64,000 nucleotides of DNA, taken from the NCBI GenBank assembly GCA_029261995.1, contig JAJDAF010000026.1, forward strand, positions 1 through 64,000, read 5' to 3'. This document shows positions 17,330-25,938 of this stretch, in pieces (the stretch's first letter is position 1; every line of letters begins with the position of its first letter). The DNA comes from Candidatus Zhuqueibacterota bacterium (GTDB lineage: Bacteria > Zhuqueibacterota > Zhuqueibacteria > Oceanimicrobiales > Oceanimicrobiaceae). A model generated the notes under the pieces. The model saw nothing but the letters and a program-made list of their open reading frames with translations. It did not search any database and was not told where the DNA came from. Made by a program: the position numbers and the translations under genes.

Positions 17330-18376
17330 ATGGAAACCTTCTGGTATATTGCAGTGGCATTCATGTTGATCGTGTACGTCATCCTTGACGGCTTTGACCT
17401 TGGCGCGGGCATCGTCCATTTGTTTGCCGCAAAGGAAGATCAGGAACGCCGCACAATTCTCAACGCGATTGGGCCGGTTTGGGATGGCAATGAGGTCTGG
17501 CTGGTCGCTGCCGGCGGAACACTCTATTTTGCCTTTCCGAAGGTCTACGCCTCGGGCTTCAGTGGTTTCTACCTGCCGCTCATTATGATCCTCTGGCTGC
17601 TCATGCTCAGGGGAATCGGGATCGAATTTCGCAGTCACATTAACCACCCCATGTGGCGCTCGTTCTGGGACGGAATTTTCTCATTCGCAAGCGCCATGCT
17701 GACCATCCTGTTCGGGACCGCCCTTGGCAATATTGTCCGTGGCGTACACCTGAACCCGGATGGTTATTTTTTCGCGCCACTCTGGACCACTTTCACTGTA
17801 GGGCCGGAGCCCGGCATTTTGGACTGGTACACCATCTTGTTTGGACTTGCTGCTTTCTTCACGCTCGCGGTGCATGGCGCCAATTTTTTGGCGATGAAAA
17901 CCGATGGCGAGGTGCAGGCCAACTCACGCCGCATTTCGGCACAACTCATGTGGTTAGTCCTTGCCAGCGCCATAGTAACTCTGGCCGCAACGGCATGGAT
18001 TCAACCTGTGGTCTGGCAGAACTACGTTGCTGACAAGTGGGGCGTGTTGTTTCCGATTCTGGCGGTTGGGTCAATGATTGGTATGATCCGCTACCGCAGG
18101 CAGGACCGAGATCTCGCGGCATTTCTCTGTTCCGGTGCATTCATTCTGAGCATGGGCAGCGCCACGGCATTCGGGCTATACCCAAAATTTCTGATCTCCA
18201 CAGCCAACACGCAACAGAGTCTGACCGCTTACAACACCGCCGCCGGCAACTACAGCTTGTCGGTCGGCCTGATTTGGTGGACGTTTGGCATTTTGTTGGC
18301 TTGCGCGTATTTTGTCTATCTGTTCTATTCTTTCCGTGGAAAAACCCAGCTTCCCGCCGAGGGAGAGGGCTACTAA
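17330..18376 (+). CDS. cydB: cytochrome bd ubiquinol oxidase subunit II
   Basis: Second subunit of the bd oxidase, 348 aa. The N-terminal VYVILDGFDLGAG and GPVWDGNEVWLVAAGGTLYFAFP are the CydB signatures, followed by about 8 hydrophobic helices. The open frame runs back into cydA to 16946, but the ATG at 17330, preceded by AAAGGGA, matches the family start exactly. Same transcript as cydA. No cydX or cydCD genes are seen nearby. Confidence 0.96.
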   Translation: METFWYIAVAFMLIVYVILDGFDLGAGIVHLFAAKEDQERRTILNAIGPVWDGNEVWLVAAGGTLYFAFPKVYASGFSGFYLPLIMILWLLMLRGIGIEFRSHINHPMWRSFWDGIFSFASAMLTILFGTALGNIVRGVHLNPDGYFFAPLWTTFTVGPEPGILDWYTILFGLAAFFTLAVHGANFLAMKTDGEVQANSRRISAQLMWLVLASAIVTLAATAWIQPVVWQNYVADKWGVLFPILAVGSMIGMIRYRRQDRDLAAFLCSGAFILSMGSATAFGLYPKFLISTANTQQSLTAYNTAAGNYSLSVGLIWWTFGILLACAYFVYLFYSFRGKTQLPAEGEGY

Positions 18377-18614
18377 CGGCTGGCCGCCACCACCTCACGA
18401 GCCGGCCCGCGAGCGAATGTAACGTCTGCTTCCGCAGCCGGTAATTTTCCCCCAAGGACTGAAGGCAAACGGACTCGCCACAAAGCCTCGCACCTCTTCA
18501 ACCTCAATCATCCTACCCTGGAATTAGCCAGGCTATCAAAAAGCTTCCTACATATCACCGCAAACCTGACGAAATAAAGACTATTGACCCCTCTTTATTG
18601 AACAGGAGAACGTG

Positions 18615-18977
18615 ATGGCAAACATTCTTGTGGTAGACGACTCTGCACCCAGCAGGACCATCGTGACAGAGATCGTCAAGAAATGTGGACATGAATCCGT
18701 TGAGGCAGCCAATGGTAGAGAAGCTCTGCTTGCCGTAGCCGAACGGGAGCCCGACTGCATCGTTCTCGACTTGCTGATGCCCGAAGTTGACGGCTTCGAT
18801 GTGCTGCGGGAATTGCAGGAGCAAAACTCCAATGTCCCTGTAATCGTGATCTCCGCTGACATGCGGGAGGTCTCTCAAAAGAGATGCCAGGACTTGGGGG
18901 CGGCAGAATTTATCAACAAGCCGGTAGACAATCGAGACCTGGAACAAAGCATATCCCGCCTCCTTCTGCGCGCTTGA
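18615..18977 (+). CDS. stand-alone response-regulator receiver domain (CheY-like)
   Basis: 120-aa single receiver domain. The acidic pair is in VVDDS, the phospho-acceptor Asp in CIVLDLLMPEVDG, Thr/Ser in VIVISADM and the invariant Lys in FINKPVDN. No output domain, so it works as a phosphate shuttle or by binding a partner. ATG 18615 lies 6 nt after AGGAG; the GTG at 18612 would be too close. No histidine kinase adjoins it. Confidence 0.92.
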   Translation: MANILVVDDSAPSRTIVTEIVKKCGHESVEAANGREALLAVAEREPDCIVLDLLMPEVDGFDVLRELQEQNSNVPVIVISADMREVSQKRCQDLGAAEFINKPVDNRDLEQSISRLLLRA

Positions 18978-19082
18978 GCTTCCTCGACCAGCATTGGGCG
19001 CGGAACGACTCAGCAAGCATGATTGACGCATTTTCATCGGTGCGCACGGCAGGCTGAGGCCAGGAAATGTTTGAAAAAAAAG

Positions 19083-19111
19083 TTGACTTCCATCCGACAA
19101 AGCGATACCTT
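19083..19111 (+). promoter_or_regulatory. promoter of the structured leader RNA
   Basis: TTGACT at 19083-19088, 17-nt spacer, TACCTT at 19106-19111 (a moderate -10). It predicts a start near 19118, upstream of the folded region and terminator described next. Confidence 0.45.
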
Positions 19112-19117
19112 CTTTTA

Positions 19118-19335
19118 TAAATCCTAGCCCGTCTGAAATTTTATCAGGGGAGTTTTGGACGAAGAGTTTCGTGCCCTGCTGAGAGGAGGTGATCCTATAT
19201 CTAGCACAGACATAGGAGCCTCCGGAAACGAACGCTAAGCCTGTTAGTCAACCAATCACGATGCTAACTAGGACAGCTTGAGCTTTCGGAGTCTCAGACA
19301 GTCGGCCTCGCTTCGTAACGGAGCGAGGCTTTTTT
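19118..19335 (+). ncRNA. candidate structured RNA / attenuated leader, unknown class
   Basis: Not matched to any RNA family I know. Visible helices: P1 19176-19184 with 19292-19301 (CTGCTGAGA against TCTCAG-A-CAG, one bulged A); P2 19185-19189 with 19219-19223 (GGAGG/CCTCC) continued by 19194-19198 with 19212-19216 (CCTAT/ATAGG); GAAA 19225-19228 with TTTC 19284-19287; P3 19237-19244 with 19273-19279 (AAG-C-CTGT/ACAG-CTT). Together these form a multibranch junction closed by P1. It is followed after three bases by a strong intrinsic terminator. It is either an independent small RNA or a riboswitch-like leader for the membrane protein gene at 19376. Boundaries are approximate. Confidence 0.5.
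19305..19335 (+). terminator. strong intrinsic terminator
   Basis: 11-bp stem (one G-T pair) GCCTCGCTTCG / CGGAGCGAGGC with a TAA loop at 19305-19329, then T6 at 19330-19335. It ends the structured RNA, 40 bp before the next start codon. The GGC at 19304-19306 could instead prolong helix P1 by pairing with GCC at 19073-19075's downstream counterpart 19173-19175, so the two structures overlap slightly. Confidence 0.85.
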
Positions 19336-19375
19336 GTTTCCGTCCGAAACGCCAAATACACCCAAAGCTTGCACC

Positions 19376-19834
19376 ATGAACATGATATTCTCAAACCGCT
19401 GGCGATGGTTAAAAATGACTTCGCTGATCCTGATTCTATTTTTGCTCTGCTGGCGTAGTTTCATTGTCAACTCACAGCGAACAGCGGCATACTTCAGTGC
19501 CATCCAGGATGGCCGGGCCCTCACGCTAACGCATTTCGAAATCACCCGCGTGACTTCGGAAGACATGACCATCCAAATCCCGGACGGCCGGTTTCCGCTG
19601 GTGGTCTCACCGCCGCCTGCTGACGCTGAAGTGGGTGACATTGTCAACCTCAAAGTCGTCAAGCGAGATGGCGTCTTGCAAGTCACAGCTTGTGAAACCC
19701 GCAAATGGCGGGATCTAAAAATCTGGATTTCCATCCCCGTGATTCTTGCCGTGGCCTGGCTGTTTGGCCGGCGGTACAGGTTCGCTGGCAAGCAAGGCTC
19801 TTTCTTACCGCAACAACGAGGTGAGCATGCCTGA
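19376..19834 (+). CDS. hypothetical protein with two membrane segments
   Basis: 152-aa protein, not recognised. TM helix at about residues 14-30 (TSLILILFLLCWRSF), a periplasmic/extracytoplasmic beta-rich loop of about 90 residues (ALTLTHFEITRVTSEDMTIQ ... GDIVNLKVVKRDG, OB- or PDZ-like in feel), and a second TM near residues 118-136. No clear ribosome-binding site before the ATG at 19376. The ATGs at 19382 or 19415 are alternatives. It overlaps the next gene by 8 bp (operon). A terminator-like hairpin lies 40 bp upstream. Confidence 0.65.
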   Translation: MNMIFSNRWRWLKMTSLILILFLLCWRSFIVNSQRTAAYFSAIQDGRALTLTHFEITRVTSEDMTIQIPDGRFPLVVSPPPADAEVGDIVNLKVVKRDGVLQVTACETRKWRDLKIWISIPVILAVAWLFGRRYRFAGKQGSFLPQQRGEHA

Positions 19835-20303
19835 ACTCGTTACACACGCCATCGCCGGCTGTCTGCTCGCCCGCCGCCATCTTGTGCTTGTCTTCGTTGG
19901 CGCCCTGCTGCCCGACCTGCTGACACGGATTCCGAATGCTCTGTTCTCGTTTCTCAAAATTGCCGGTGGCGAAGATTGGGTTCGACCGCTTCATTCTCCC
20001 GTTCCGCTCGTCCTGGTCGCTCTGCTTTTGTCATTCCTGTTTGACTCTTCGATTCGCCGCCAGGTATTTTCAGCCCTAATGCTAGGTATCATGTCACACC
20101 TTGTGCTTGATTTTTTCCAACGCCGCACACCTGATCCCGGTTGGCAAATCGTGCCGGAGCGTGGCTACCAATGGCTCTTTCCCTTCTCGCAATTCGATTT
20201 CCAGTTTGGTCTTTACGGCCCGGAAGCGAGTTTGCTCCTGCTGCCATTAACCGTGCCGCTGTTAGCATGGTATTTGTGGACTTGCCGAAAGCGGCACGGT
20301 TAG
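19827..20303 (+). CDS. YdjM/DUF457-like membrane-bound hydrolase family protein
   Basis: 158-aa integral membrane protein. The start MPELVTHAIAGCLLARRH, the GALLPDLLTRIPN segment, LHSPVPLVLV and SHLVLDFFQ fit the metal-dependent hydrolase-like DUF457 family, with conserved His and Asp residues near the membrane surface. The biochemical reaction is not established for the family. ATG 19827 follows AGGTGA and overlaps the end of the previous gene, so the two are translated together. An upstream in-frame start at 19746 is not credible. Confidence 0.75.
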   Translation: MPELVTHAIAGCLLARRHLVLVFVGALLPDLLTRIPNALFSFLKIAGGEDWVRPLHSPVPLVLVALLLSFLFDSSIRRQVFSALMLGIMSHLVLDFFQRRTPDPGWQIVPERGYQWLFPFSQFDFQFGLYGPEASLLLLPLTVPLLAWYLWTCRKRHG

Positions 20304-20388
20304 AAAACACTTTATTTTTAGAGTCTGCTTGCGTATATTTGCCGCAATTAGATCAGAGTACTAATCCCAAAATACCGGGAGTTAAACC

Positions 20389-20898
20389 ATGAACAACACC
20401 ATTGAAAATGCGCTCAACGAGCAAATCAAGAATGAATTTGATTCTGCTTTTGTCTATCTGTCAATGTCCAGTTATTTGGACAACACAAGCCTGCCCGGCT
20501 TTGCCAAATGGATGAGAGTGCAGTATGAAGAAGAATCCGCCCACGCCTTGCGGTTGTTTGATTTTCTGCTCGACCTCGGTGGCAGAGCCAGCCTGAAAGC
20601 GCTGCCTGAACCGCCACTTGAATTCTCCTCACCTCTGGATGTTTTCGAGCAGGTTCTGGCTCATGAAAAAAGCATCACGAAAATGATTCATGAGCTGTAC
20701 GCCCTGGCAGTGCGTGAAAACGACTACGCAACCCAGATCGAAATGCAGTGGTTTATCACGGAGCAGGTCGAAGAAGAAAAGAATGCAGATGACATTGTGC
20801 AGCAGCTCAAACTCGCAGGCGATAGCAACACCGCCCTGCTCATGCTGGACCGCGAACTTGGGCAACGTGCTCCGGCCCCCGGTGGTGAGGCAGCATAA
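20389..20898 (+). CDS. ftnA: bacterial non-haem ferritin
   Basis: Iron-storage ferritin subunit (169 aa) forming a 24-mer cage that oxidises and stores iron. Ferroxidase ligands typical of FtnA are visible: E in NEFDSAFVYLSMSSYLD, the EEESAHALRLFDFLLDLGG helix (E and H of site A), and E/Q residues in the EMQWFITEQVEEEKN helix. GGGAG precedes the ATG by 8 nt. Probably transcribed alone. The C-terminus has a proline/alanine-rich extension of about 10 residues. Confidence 0.93.
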   Translation: MNNTIENALNEQIKNEFDSAFVYLSMSSYLDNTSLPGFAKWMRVQYEEESAHALRLFDFLLDLGGRASLKALPEPPLEFSSPLDVFEQVLAHEKSITKMIHELYALAVRENDYATQIEMQWFITEQVEEEKNADDIVQQLKLAGDSNTALLMLDRELGQRAPAPGGEAA

Positions 20899-21030
20899 CC
20901 TGCCGGCGCCACCGACAGCCCGGCGCTTCGATGCCGCGGCAGCGGAAAGTAGCTTGCAAGATAGAAGATATCAGAATCGCACGGGGCAGATTTCCCTCCT
21001 TGCGTTTCAACCAATCAACCGGAGATTCAG

Positions 21031-21780
21031 ATGATCAAACTCGTCCTCCTGAGACACGGAGAAAGTGAGTGGAACAAGCAAAACCGCTTCACAGGCTGGA
21101 AGGATGTAGATCTATCGGAAAAGGGTGTCGCCGAAGCCGGCAAAGCGGGATATTACTTGAAAGAGAACGGCATCGTTTTCGATGTCGCCTACACTTCCTT
21201 GTTGAAAAGAGCGATCAAAACGCTGTGGCTTACCCTGGAAGAAATGGATCTGATGTGGATTCCCGTCCATCGTTCGTGGCGGCTTAATGAACGCCATTAT
21301 GGCGCCTTGCAGGGACTCAACAAAGCCGAGACCGCCGGCAAGTACGGCGATGAACAGGTTCTGGTCTGGCGCCGCAGCTACGACACTCCGCCGCCGGCGC
21401 TCGACAAATCAAATGAGCACTATCCCGGGCACGATCCGCGCTACCGCGATTTGTCCGAAGCTGAGCTGCCGATGGCGGAATGTCTCAAAGACACCGTCGA
21501 TCGCTTCCTGCCTTACTGGCACGACACTATCGCGCCGGCCATCAAATCTGGCCAAAGGGTTGTGATCGCCGCGCACGGCAACAGCCTGCGCGCCTTGGTG
21601 AAATACCTCGACGATGTGTCTGAACAGGACATCGTTAAGCTCAACATCCCGACTGGCATGCCGCTGGTTTACGAGCTCGATGACAATCTGAAGCCGCTCA
21701 AGAATTACTATCTCGGCGATCCTGAGGAAGTTAGGAAAGCGATGGAGGCAGTGGCAAAGCAGGGACAGGCTCGCAAATAG
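21031..21780 (+). CDS. gpmA: 2,3-bisphosphoglycerate-dependent phosphoglycerate mutase
   Basis: Glycolytic enzyme interconverting 3- and 2-phosphoglycerate through a phosphohistidine. The catalytic [27 protein letters not shown] start (His and Arg), [17 protein letters not shown] (Glu) and [14 protein letters not shown] (second His) are all intact, and the 249-aa length is exactly typical. GGAG lies upstream. The PLP decarboxylase gene follows 30 bp downstream and may be co-transcribed. Confidence 0.97.
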   Translation: MIKLVLLRHGESEWNKQNRFTGWKDVDLSEKGVAEAGKAGYYLKENGIVFDVAYTSLLKRAIKTLWLTLEEMDLMWIPVHRSWRLNERHYGALQGLNKAETAGKYGDEQVLVWRRSYDTPPPALDKSNEHYPGHDPRYRDLSEAELPMAECLKDTVDRFLPYWHDTIAPAIKSGQRVVIAAHGNSLRALVKYLDDVSEQDIVKLNIPTGMPLVYELDDNLKPLKNYYLGDPEEVRKAMEAVAKQGQARK

Positions 21781-21809
21781 AGCAAGGTCGAGACAACAAA
21801 TTTGGAAGA

Positions 21810-23252
21810 ATGAAAAGCCACATCCTGAACCTGCAGCGCCGCTCGCAACAACTGGAGCCGAACGCCGAGCAACTTGCATCACTCTTTGACGGGCTGCAAA
21901 ACTTCGCGACGACCTTTTTGAATAATCTGGGTTCATCGCCAACCTATCGCGCCACTGACAGCAAGGGCATCGGCTTGCTGGGCTCACCCATTGCAGAAGA
22001 CGGCATTTCGCTGCAAGCCTGTCTAAAACTGCTGGATGAAAATCTGGTAAAACAGGGACTGAATCCAGCCTCGGGCGGACATCTGGGCTACATTCCCGGC
22101 GGTGGTATCGTCTATTCCGCCTTCGGCGATTTCCTGGCGGACATCACCAACCAGTATTCCGGAATCTTCTTTGCGGGCCCTGGCGCCGTGCGCATGGAAA
22201 ACATGATGCTCAACTGGATGGCTGACATCGTCGGCTACCCGTCAGAAAGCGCCGGCAATCTCAGCTCCGGCGGCAGCATGGCAAATCTCATCGGCATCGT
22301 CACCGCCCGCGATGCGCGCCAGCTCAAATCTGGAGACTTTTGCCGCTCCCCAATCTACCTTTCCAGGCAGGTGCACCACTCCGTGGATAAAGCCATCCGC
22401 ATCGCCGGCCTGCGCGAATGTCCAATCCGCTACATCCCTCTGGACGAACGCTACCGCTTACGCGCCGACCTGCTGGAAGAAGCCGTGGTGCAAGATAAGC
22501 AGGACGGCCTGAATCCCTGGCTCGTGATAGCATCAGCGGGCACGACCGACACCGGCGCCGTCGATCCGCTACCTGGCATCGGCCAAATCGCCGCCAGCCA
22601 CGAGCTTTGGTTCCATCTCGATGCGGCTTACGGTGGTTTCTTCGTGCTCTGCGACGAAGGCAAGCGCATTCTTGCCGGCATGGATGCCTCCGACTCCATC
22701 GTCATGGATCCGCACAAAGGCCTTTTTTTGCCATACGGCTCCGGCGCAGTTTTAGTGAAAGATGGCCGCAAGCTGTTCGAAGCCCACTATTACATGGCCA
22801 ACTACATGCAGGACACCATCGACAGCCGCGATGAACTTTCTCCCGCCGACCTCTCGCCTGAGCTTACCAAGCACTTTCGCGGACTGCGCTTCTGGCTGCC
22901 GCTGAAACTGCTCGGCATCAAACCATTCCGCGCCGCACTGGAAGAGAAGCTGCTGCTGGCCAGATACTTCCATGCACGCCTGCAGGAGATGGAGGGATTC
23001 GAAGTCGGGCCGGCCCCGGAACTGTCCGTGGTGACCTATCGCTATCTGCCGAAGAAAGGCGGCGCCAACGAGTTCAACAAGAAACTGGTGCAGGAAATTC
23101 ACAAAGATGGCAGGGTCTTTGTCTCATCCACGGTTCTGGACGGCAAATTCACCCTGCGGCTGGCCGTGCTGGTATTCCGTACACATTTGCAGACGATTGA
23201 TTTGGTGCTGGAAATTCTACAGGAAAAGGTGGACAGGCTTCAGAGAAGTTGA
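21810..23252 (+). CDS. PLP-dependent group II amino acid decarboxylase
   Basis: 480-aa fold-type I PLP enzyme of the aromatic-L-amino-acid/glutamate/diaminobutyrate decarboxylase group. SSGGSMANLIGIVTARDAR is the phosphate/cofactor segment. FHLDAAYGGF contains the Asp that binds the pyridine nitrogen. DPHKGLFLPYGSGAVLV has the Schiff-base lysine. VIASAGTTDTGAVDPL is the usual preceding strand. The amino acid substrate cannot be told from sequence by eye. Thirty bp after gpmA. No transporter for amine exchange is adjacent. Confidence 0.92.
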   Translation: MKSHILNLQRRSQQLEPNAEQLASLFDGLQNFATTFLNNLGSSPTYRATDSKGIGLLGSPIAEDGISLQACLKLLDENLVKQGLNPASGGHLGYIPGGGIVYSAFGDFLADITNQYSGIFFAGPGAVRMENMMLNWMADIVGYPSESAGNLSSGGSMANLIGIVTARDARQLKSGDFCRSPIYLSRQVHHSVDKAIRIAGLRECPIRYIPLDERYRLRADLLEEAVVQDKQDGLNPWLVIASAGTTDTGAVDPLPGIGQIAASHELWFHLDAAYGGFFVLCDEGKRILAGMDASDSIVMDPHKGLFLPYGSGAVLVKDGRKLFEAHYYMANYMQDTIDSRDELSPADLSPELTKHFRGLRFWLPLKLLGIKPFRAALEEKLLLARYFHARLQEMEGFEVGPAPELSVVTYRYLPKKGGANEFNKKLVQEIHKDGRVFVSSTVLDGKFTLRLAVLVFRTHLQTIDLVLEILQEKVDRLQRS

Positions 23253-23327
23253 CAACGGGTGAGGCCCTTAGCGAAGGTATTGTGAAACTAGCTGGGCGGA
23301 TTGTAGAAGGCGCAGCCATAAGAAAAA

Positions 23328-24134
23328 GTGAAATTCCAAGTCAAACAATCGGTATCCACTATGCTCTGGGAAAAAGCAGCAATAAGCATTTCCTGCTGTG
23401 TGCTCTTCGCTCAATCAATTGGGCTCGCACAGGCACAGGCCCCCCAGCCTGACTTTGCAGTCCGCATTTTCACGAATTCACCCGGCAGCAACATGCCCTA
23501 CCGCCTGTTCATCCCGAAGGACTACGATGAGGCTGTCTCCTATCCCATCATCATGTATTTGCACGGTGGCGGCGGCGCTGGGGCTGACAATATCAAGCAG
23601 ATTTCGGGAGGAAATACAAATGGAACGCACGTCTGGATTACCCCGGAAAACCAGACGAAACACGCTAACTTTGTAGTCGCTCCGCAACTATTGGGTTCAA
23701 ATCTCTGGCACGAACCCGATTCGCTGCGCTTGTCTCACTACGCACAACTCGCTGTTGAGCTGCTGGAAGCACTGCAACAAGAATTCAGTATCGACCCCGG
23801 CAGGGTTTACCTGACCGGTCAATCGCGCGGAGGCTTGGGTGCCTGGGACATAGCCGGCAAACGGCCAGACTTGTTCGCTGCCGCGGTTCCCCTTTGCGGG
23901 GGTGGCAATCCGTCAGCAGCGAGATCCCTTCGCGATTTGCCTATTTGGGCATTTCATGGAGCACGAGACACCACCATTCCCGCGGAACGGTCGCGTGAGA
24001 TGGTCGCAGCCCTACGACAGCTTGGTGGCAGCGTCAAATACACGGAGTATCCCGATGTAGGGCACGCCGTATGGCAGAAGGCGTATCTTGAACCTGAACT
24101 CATCAATTGGCTATTTTCTCAGAGACGGAAATAG
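23328..24134 (+). CDS. secreted alpha/beta-hydrolase (PHB depolymerase/phospholipase-like)
   Basis: Exported esterase/peptidase-like alpha/beta hydrolase of 268 aa (or 257 if ATG 23361 is used). Signal peptide around residues 12-38 ending AQAQA. Oxyanion-hole MYLHGGGGAG; nucleophile elbow LTGQSRGGLGAWDIA; acid in FHGARDTTIP; base in PDVGHAVWQ. It resembles predicted peptidases/esterases of the Esterase_phd type. Neither the GTG (23328) nor the ATG (23361) start has a strong ribosome-binding site. The GTG gives a longer n-region, the ATG a cleaner signal peptide. Substrate unknown. Confidence 0.85.
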   Translation: MKFQVKQSVSTMLWEKAAISISCCVLFAQSIGLAQAQAPQPDFAVRIFTNSPGSNMPYRLFIPKDYDEAVSYPIIMYLHGGGGAGADNIKQISGGNTNGTHVWITPENQTKHANFVVAPQLLGSNLWHEPDSLRLSHYAQLAVELLEALQQEFSIDPGRVYLTGQSRGGLGAWDIAGKRPDLFAAAVPLCGGGNPSAARSLRDLPIWAFHGARDTTIPAERSREMVAALRQLGGSVKYTEYPDVGHAVWQKAYLEPELINWLFSQRRK

Positions 24135-24469
24135 CATGTGTGCTCAACAAAACCCCGTTGCTTCTCGATGAGAGAACCTTGAGGCCCCGCCCGCCTCTAT
24201 TTTCCCCGACATGCTCCTGTGCATCAACAACCCAAGAAGATCACCAACCGCCCAGGACTCTTTTCTGAATGCGCCGCGCGTTGACTTCCCGGCGCGCTTC
24301 GGGCTGAGCATTTTATAATCTGGAGATGGCGGTTCAGCCATCTGAACTCGTCTGTTCGCTTCCCACCTTTCTCTATTCCCCAGATTGGCACCACACGATC
24401 AGTAAATAGTGGCTCTTTCGACAATACCAAATAATTGCTACTCTCATGCGCATTTATGGGAGATGAGAG
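24135..24469. other. intergenic region, weak terminator-like hairpin only
   Basis: No gene seen. A short hairpin GAGGC-cccgccc-GCCTC (24181-24197) followed by TATTTT may terminate the esterase gene. No convincing promoter for the racemase-like gene was found, although its leader is unusually A+T rich from 24360 on. Confidence 0.35.
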
Positions 24470-25198
24470 ATGACAAAAAGGTGTGTCACTAAGATTGGAA
24501 TCATCGGTGGTATTGGGCCGGAGGCTACCATTGCGTACTATCGTGGAGTCATTTCATCCTACCGCAACCGCACAAACGATGGCAGCTATCCGCAAATTCT
24601 TATCAACAGCATCGACCTGCAAAGAATGCTGGCTTTCATTGAATCTCGACGGTTTGAAAGTCTCACCCGGTACCTCACAGAGGAGGTAGCGAAACTAGCG
24701 ACTGCTGGTGCTGAGTTTGGCGTATTGGCATCCAACACACCACATATTGTGTTCGATGAACTAAGGGGAAATTCACCAATTCCCCTGTTGAGCATTGTCG
24801 AAGAGACTGCGAAAGAAGCCAAAAGACTGAGACTGAACAGAGTAGGTATATTTGGAACGAAATTCACAATGCAAAACAACTTCTACCAAGAAATATTTGC
24901 CCAATCTGCAGCGCAAATCATAGTCCCACATCCAAATGAACAAGAGTACATTCACATGAAATACATGTCCGAACTCGTGAACGGCGTGTTCCTTGAAGAA
25001 ACAAAAAGAGAATTAGTAACTATTGCCAGAGCCATGCAGGCGAGAAGCAGTATTCAAGGGCTCATTCTCGGAGGAACTGAGCTGCCCCTAATCTTGAGCG
25101 ACGATTCTGAGATTGGGATTCAGTGCTTAAACACGACAGAAATTCATGTTAAAGGTATCGTTGACAGGATGCTCAACAATCGTGAGATGGAGCCCTGA
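24470..25198 (+). CDS. aspartate/glutamate racemase-family protein lacking both catalytic Cys
   Basis: 242-aa member of the Asp/Glu racemase superfamily: KIGIIGGIGPEATIAYYRGVI (N-terminal signature), GAEFGVLASNTPH (first active-site region), PIPLLSIVEET, and LILGGTELPLIL (second region). In active racemases the first region has a Cys (CNT) and the second a Cys (GCTE). Here the codons are TCC (Ser, ASNTPH) and GGA (Gly, GGTE), so neither thiol is present. It may be inactive, a binding protein, or an enzyme with other chemistry. ATG 24470 follows GGGAGATGAGAG. The gene is noticeably richer in A+T than gpmA or the decarboxylase gene, perhaps acquired. LysE-type exporter about 100 bp downstream. 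Confidence 0.85.
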   Translation: MTKRCVTKIGIIGGIGPEATIAYYRGVISSYRNRTNDGSYPQILINSIDLQRMLAFIESRRFESLTRYLTEEVAKLATAGAEFGVLASNTPHIVFDELRGNSPIPLLSIVEETAKEAKRLRLNRVGIFGTKFTMQNNFYQEIFAQSAAQIIVPHPNEQEYIHMKYMSELVNGVFLEETKRELVTIARAMQARSSIQGLILGGTELPLILSDDSEIGIQCLNTTEIHVKGIVDRMLNNREMEP

Positions 25199-25295
25199 CG
25201 ATGAACGTCCTTAGAACGCTCTCGGCGAATAGCGGAGTAAGGTCCGTTACCCACGTCACCCATGACACAAAGCTTGATACTGCTCGGAGTGAATA

Positions 25296-25892
25296 ATGAC
25301 ATATAGCAAACTTCTTATGTGTGTAGGCATCATGTTTCCACTGGCCTTTTCCGCCGGGCCGGCAAATGTTATGATGGCAGCTTTCGGGGCCAGATATCGC
25401 TTTGCAAAAACGACTCCGTTCATACTTGGCGTCTCGTTTGTCGTACTTCTGCAATCAATAGCCGTTGGCTTTGGCGCAAGCGCTTTTGTTGATACCTACC
25501 CCGGCCTATTTAGATATCTGCAGGGCGCGGGAGCACTTTACCTCGTCTATCTGGCCTATCGATTCATTCGATCGTCAGAGACAGAGGTCTCGAATGCGGC
25601 CAACTCGTCGCCGAAATTTAGGGATGGTATGGTTTTGCAGTTGTTCAATGTGAAGGTGCTCACCTATATTTTGATTCTATTCTCACAATTTATCGATGTT
25701 AAACTACCCAAGACGAACCAGGTCATCCTGCTGTCGTTGGGACATTTTGTCCTGGTTTTGATTGCTACTTCAAGCTGGGCGCTGGCAGGTGAATGGATTA
25801 CCAAAACCTTCGCTTCCGGCACTTCTGCAAGGCTGCAGGGATATGTTTTCGGTAGCATGCTGGTTGGCGTCGCGATTTGGATGCTGCTGTAG
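25296..25892 (+). CDS. LysE/RhtB-family exporter
   Basis: 198-aa inner-membrane amino acid efflux protein with about 6 hydrophobic helices. The N-terminal FPLAFSAGPANVMMAAFGARY is the LysE signature (GPxN in the first loop), and the GAGALYLVYLAYRFIRS helix is also typical. Substrate unknown; the racemase-like gene upstream makes an amino acid plausible (inference). Followed 46 bp later by a small membrane protein gene. Confidence 0.88.
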   Translation: MTYSKLLMCVGIMFPLAFSAGPANVMMAAFGARYRFAKTTPFILGVSFVVLLQSIAVGFGASAFVDTYPGLFRYLQGAGALYLVYLAYRFIRSSETEVSNAANSSPKFRDGMVLQLFNVKVLTYILILFSQFIDVKLPKTNQVILLSLGHFVLVLIATSSWALAGEWITKTFASGTSARLQGYVFGSMLVGVAIWMLL

Positions 25893-25938
25893 TTAAGGGC
25901 TTAACGGTTTCGAACTCATTTTGACAAAGGAATACGCT

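Noticed and set aside
21810-23252. Naming the PLP decarboxylase a glutamate decarboxylase
   Set aside because: Motifs are shared by aromatic, glutamate and diaminobutyrate decarboxylases; substrate cannot be told by eye.
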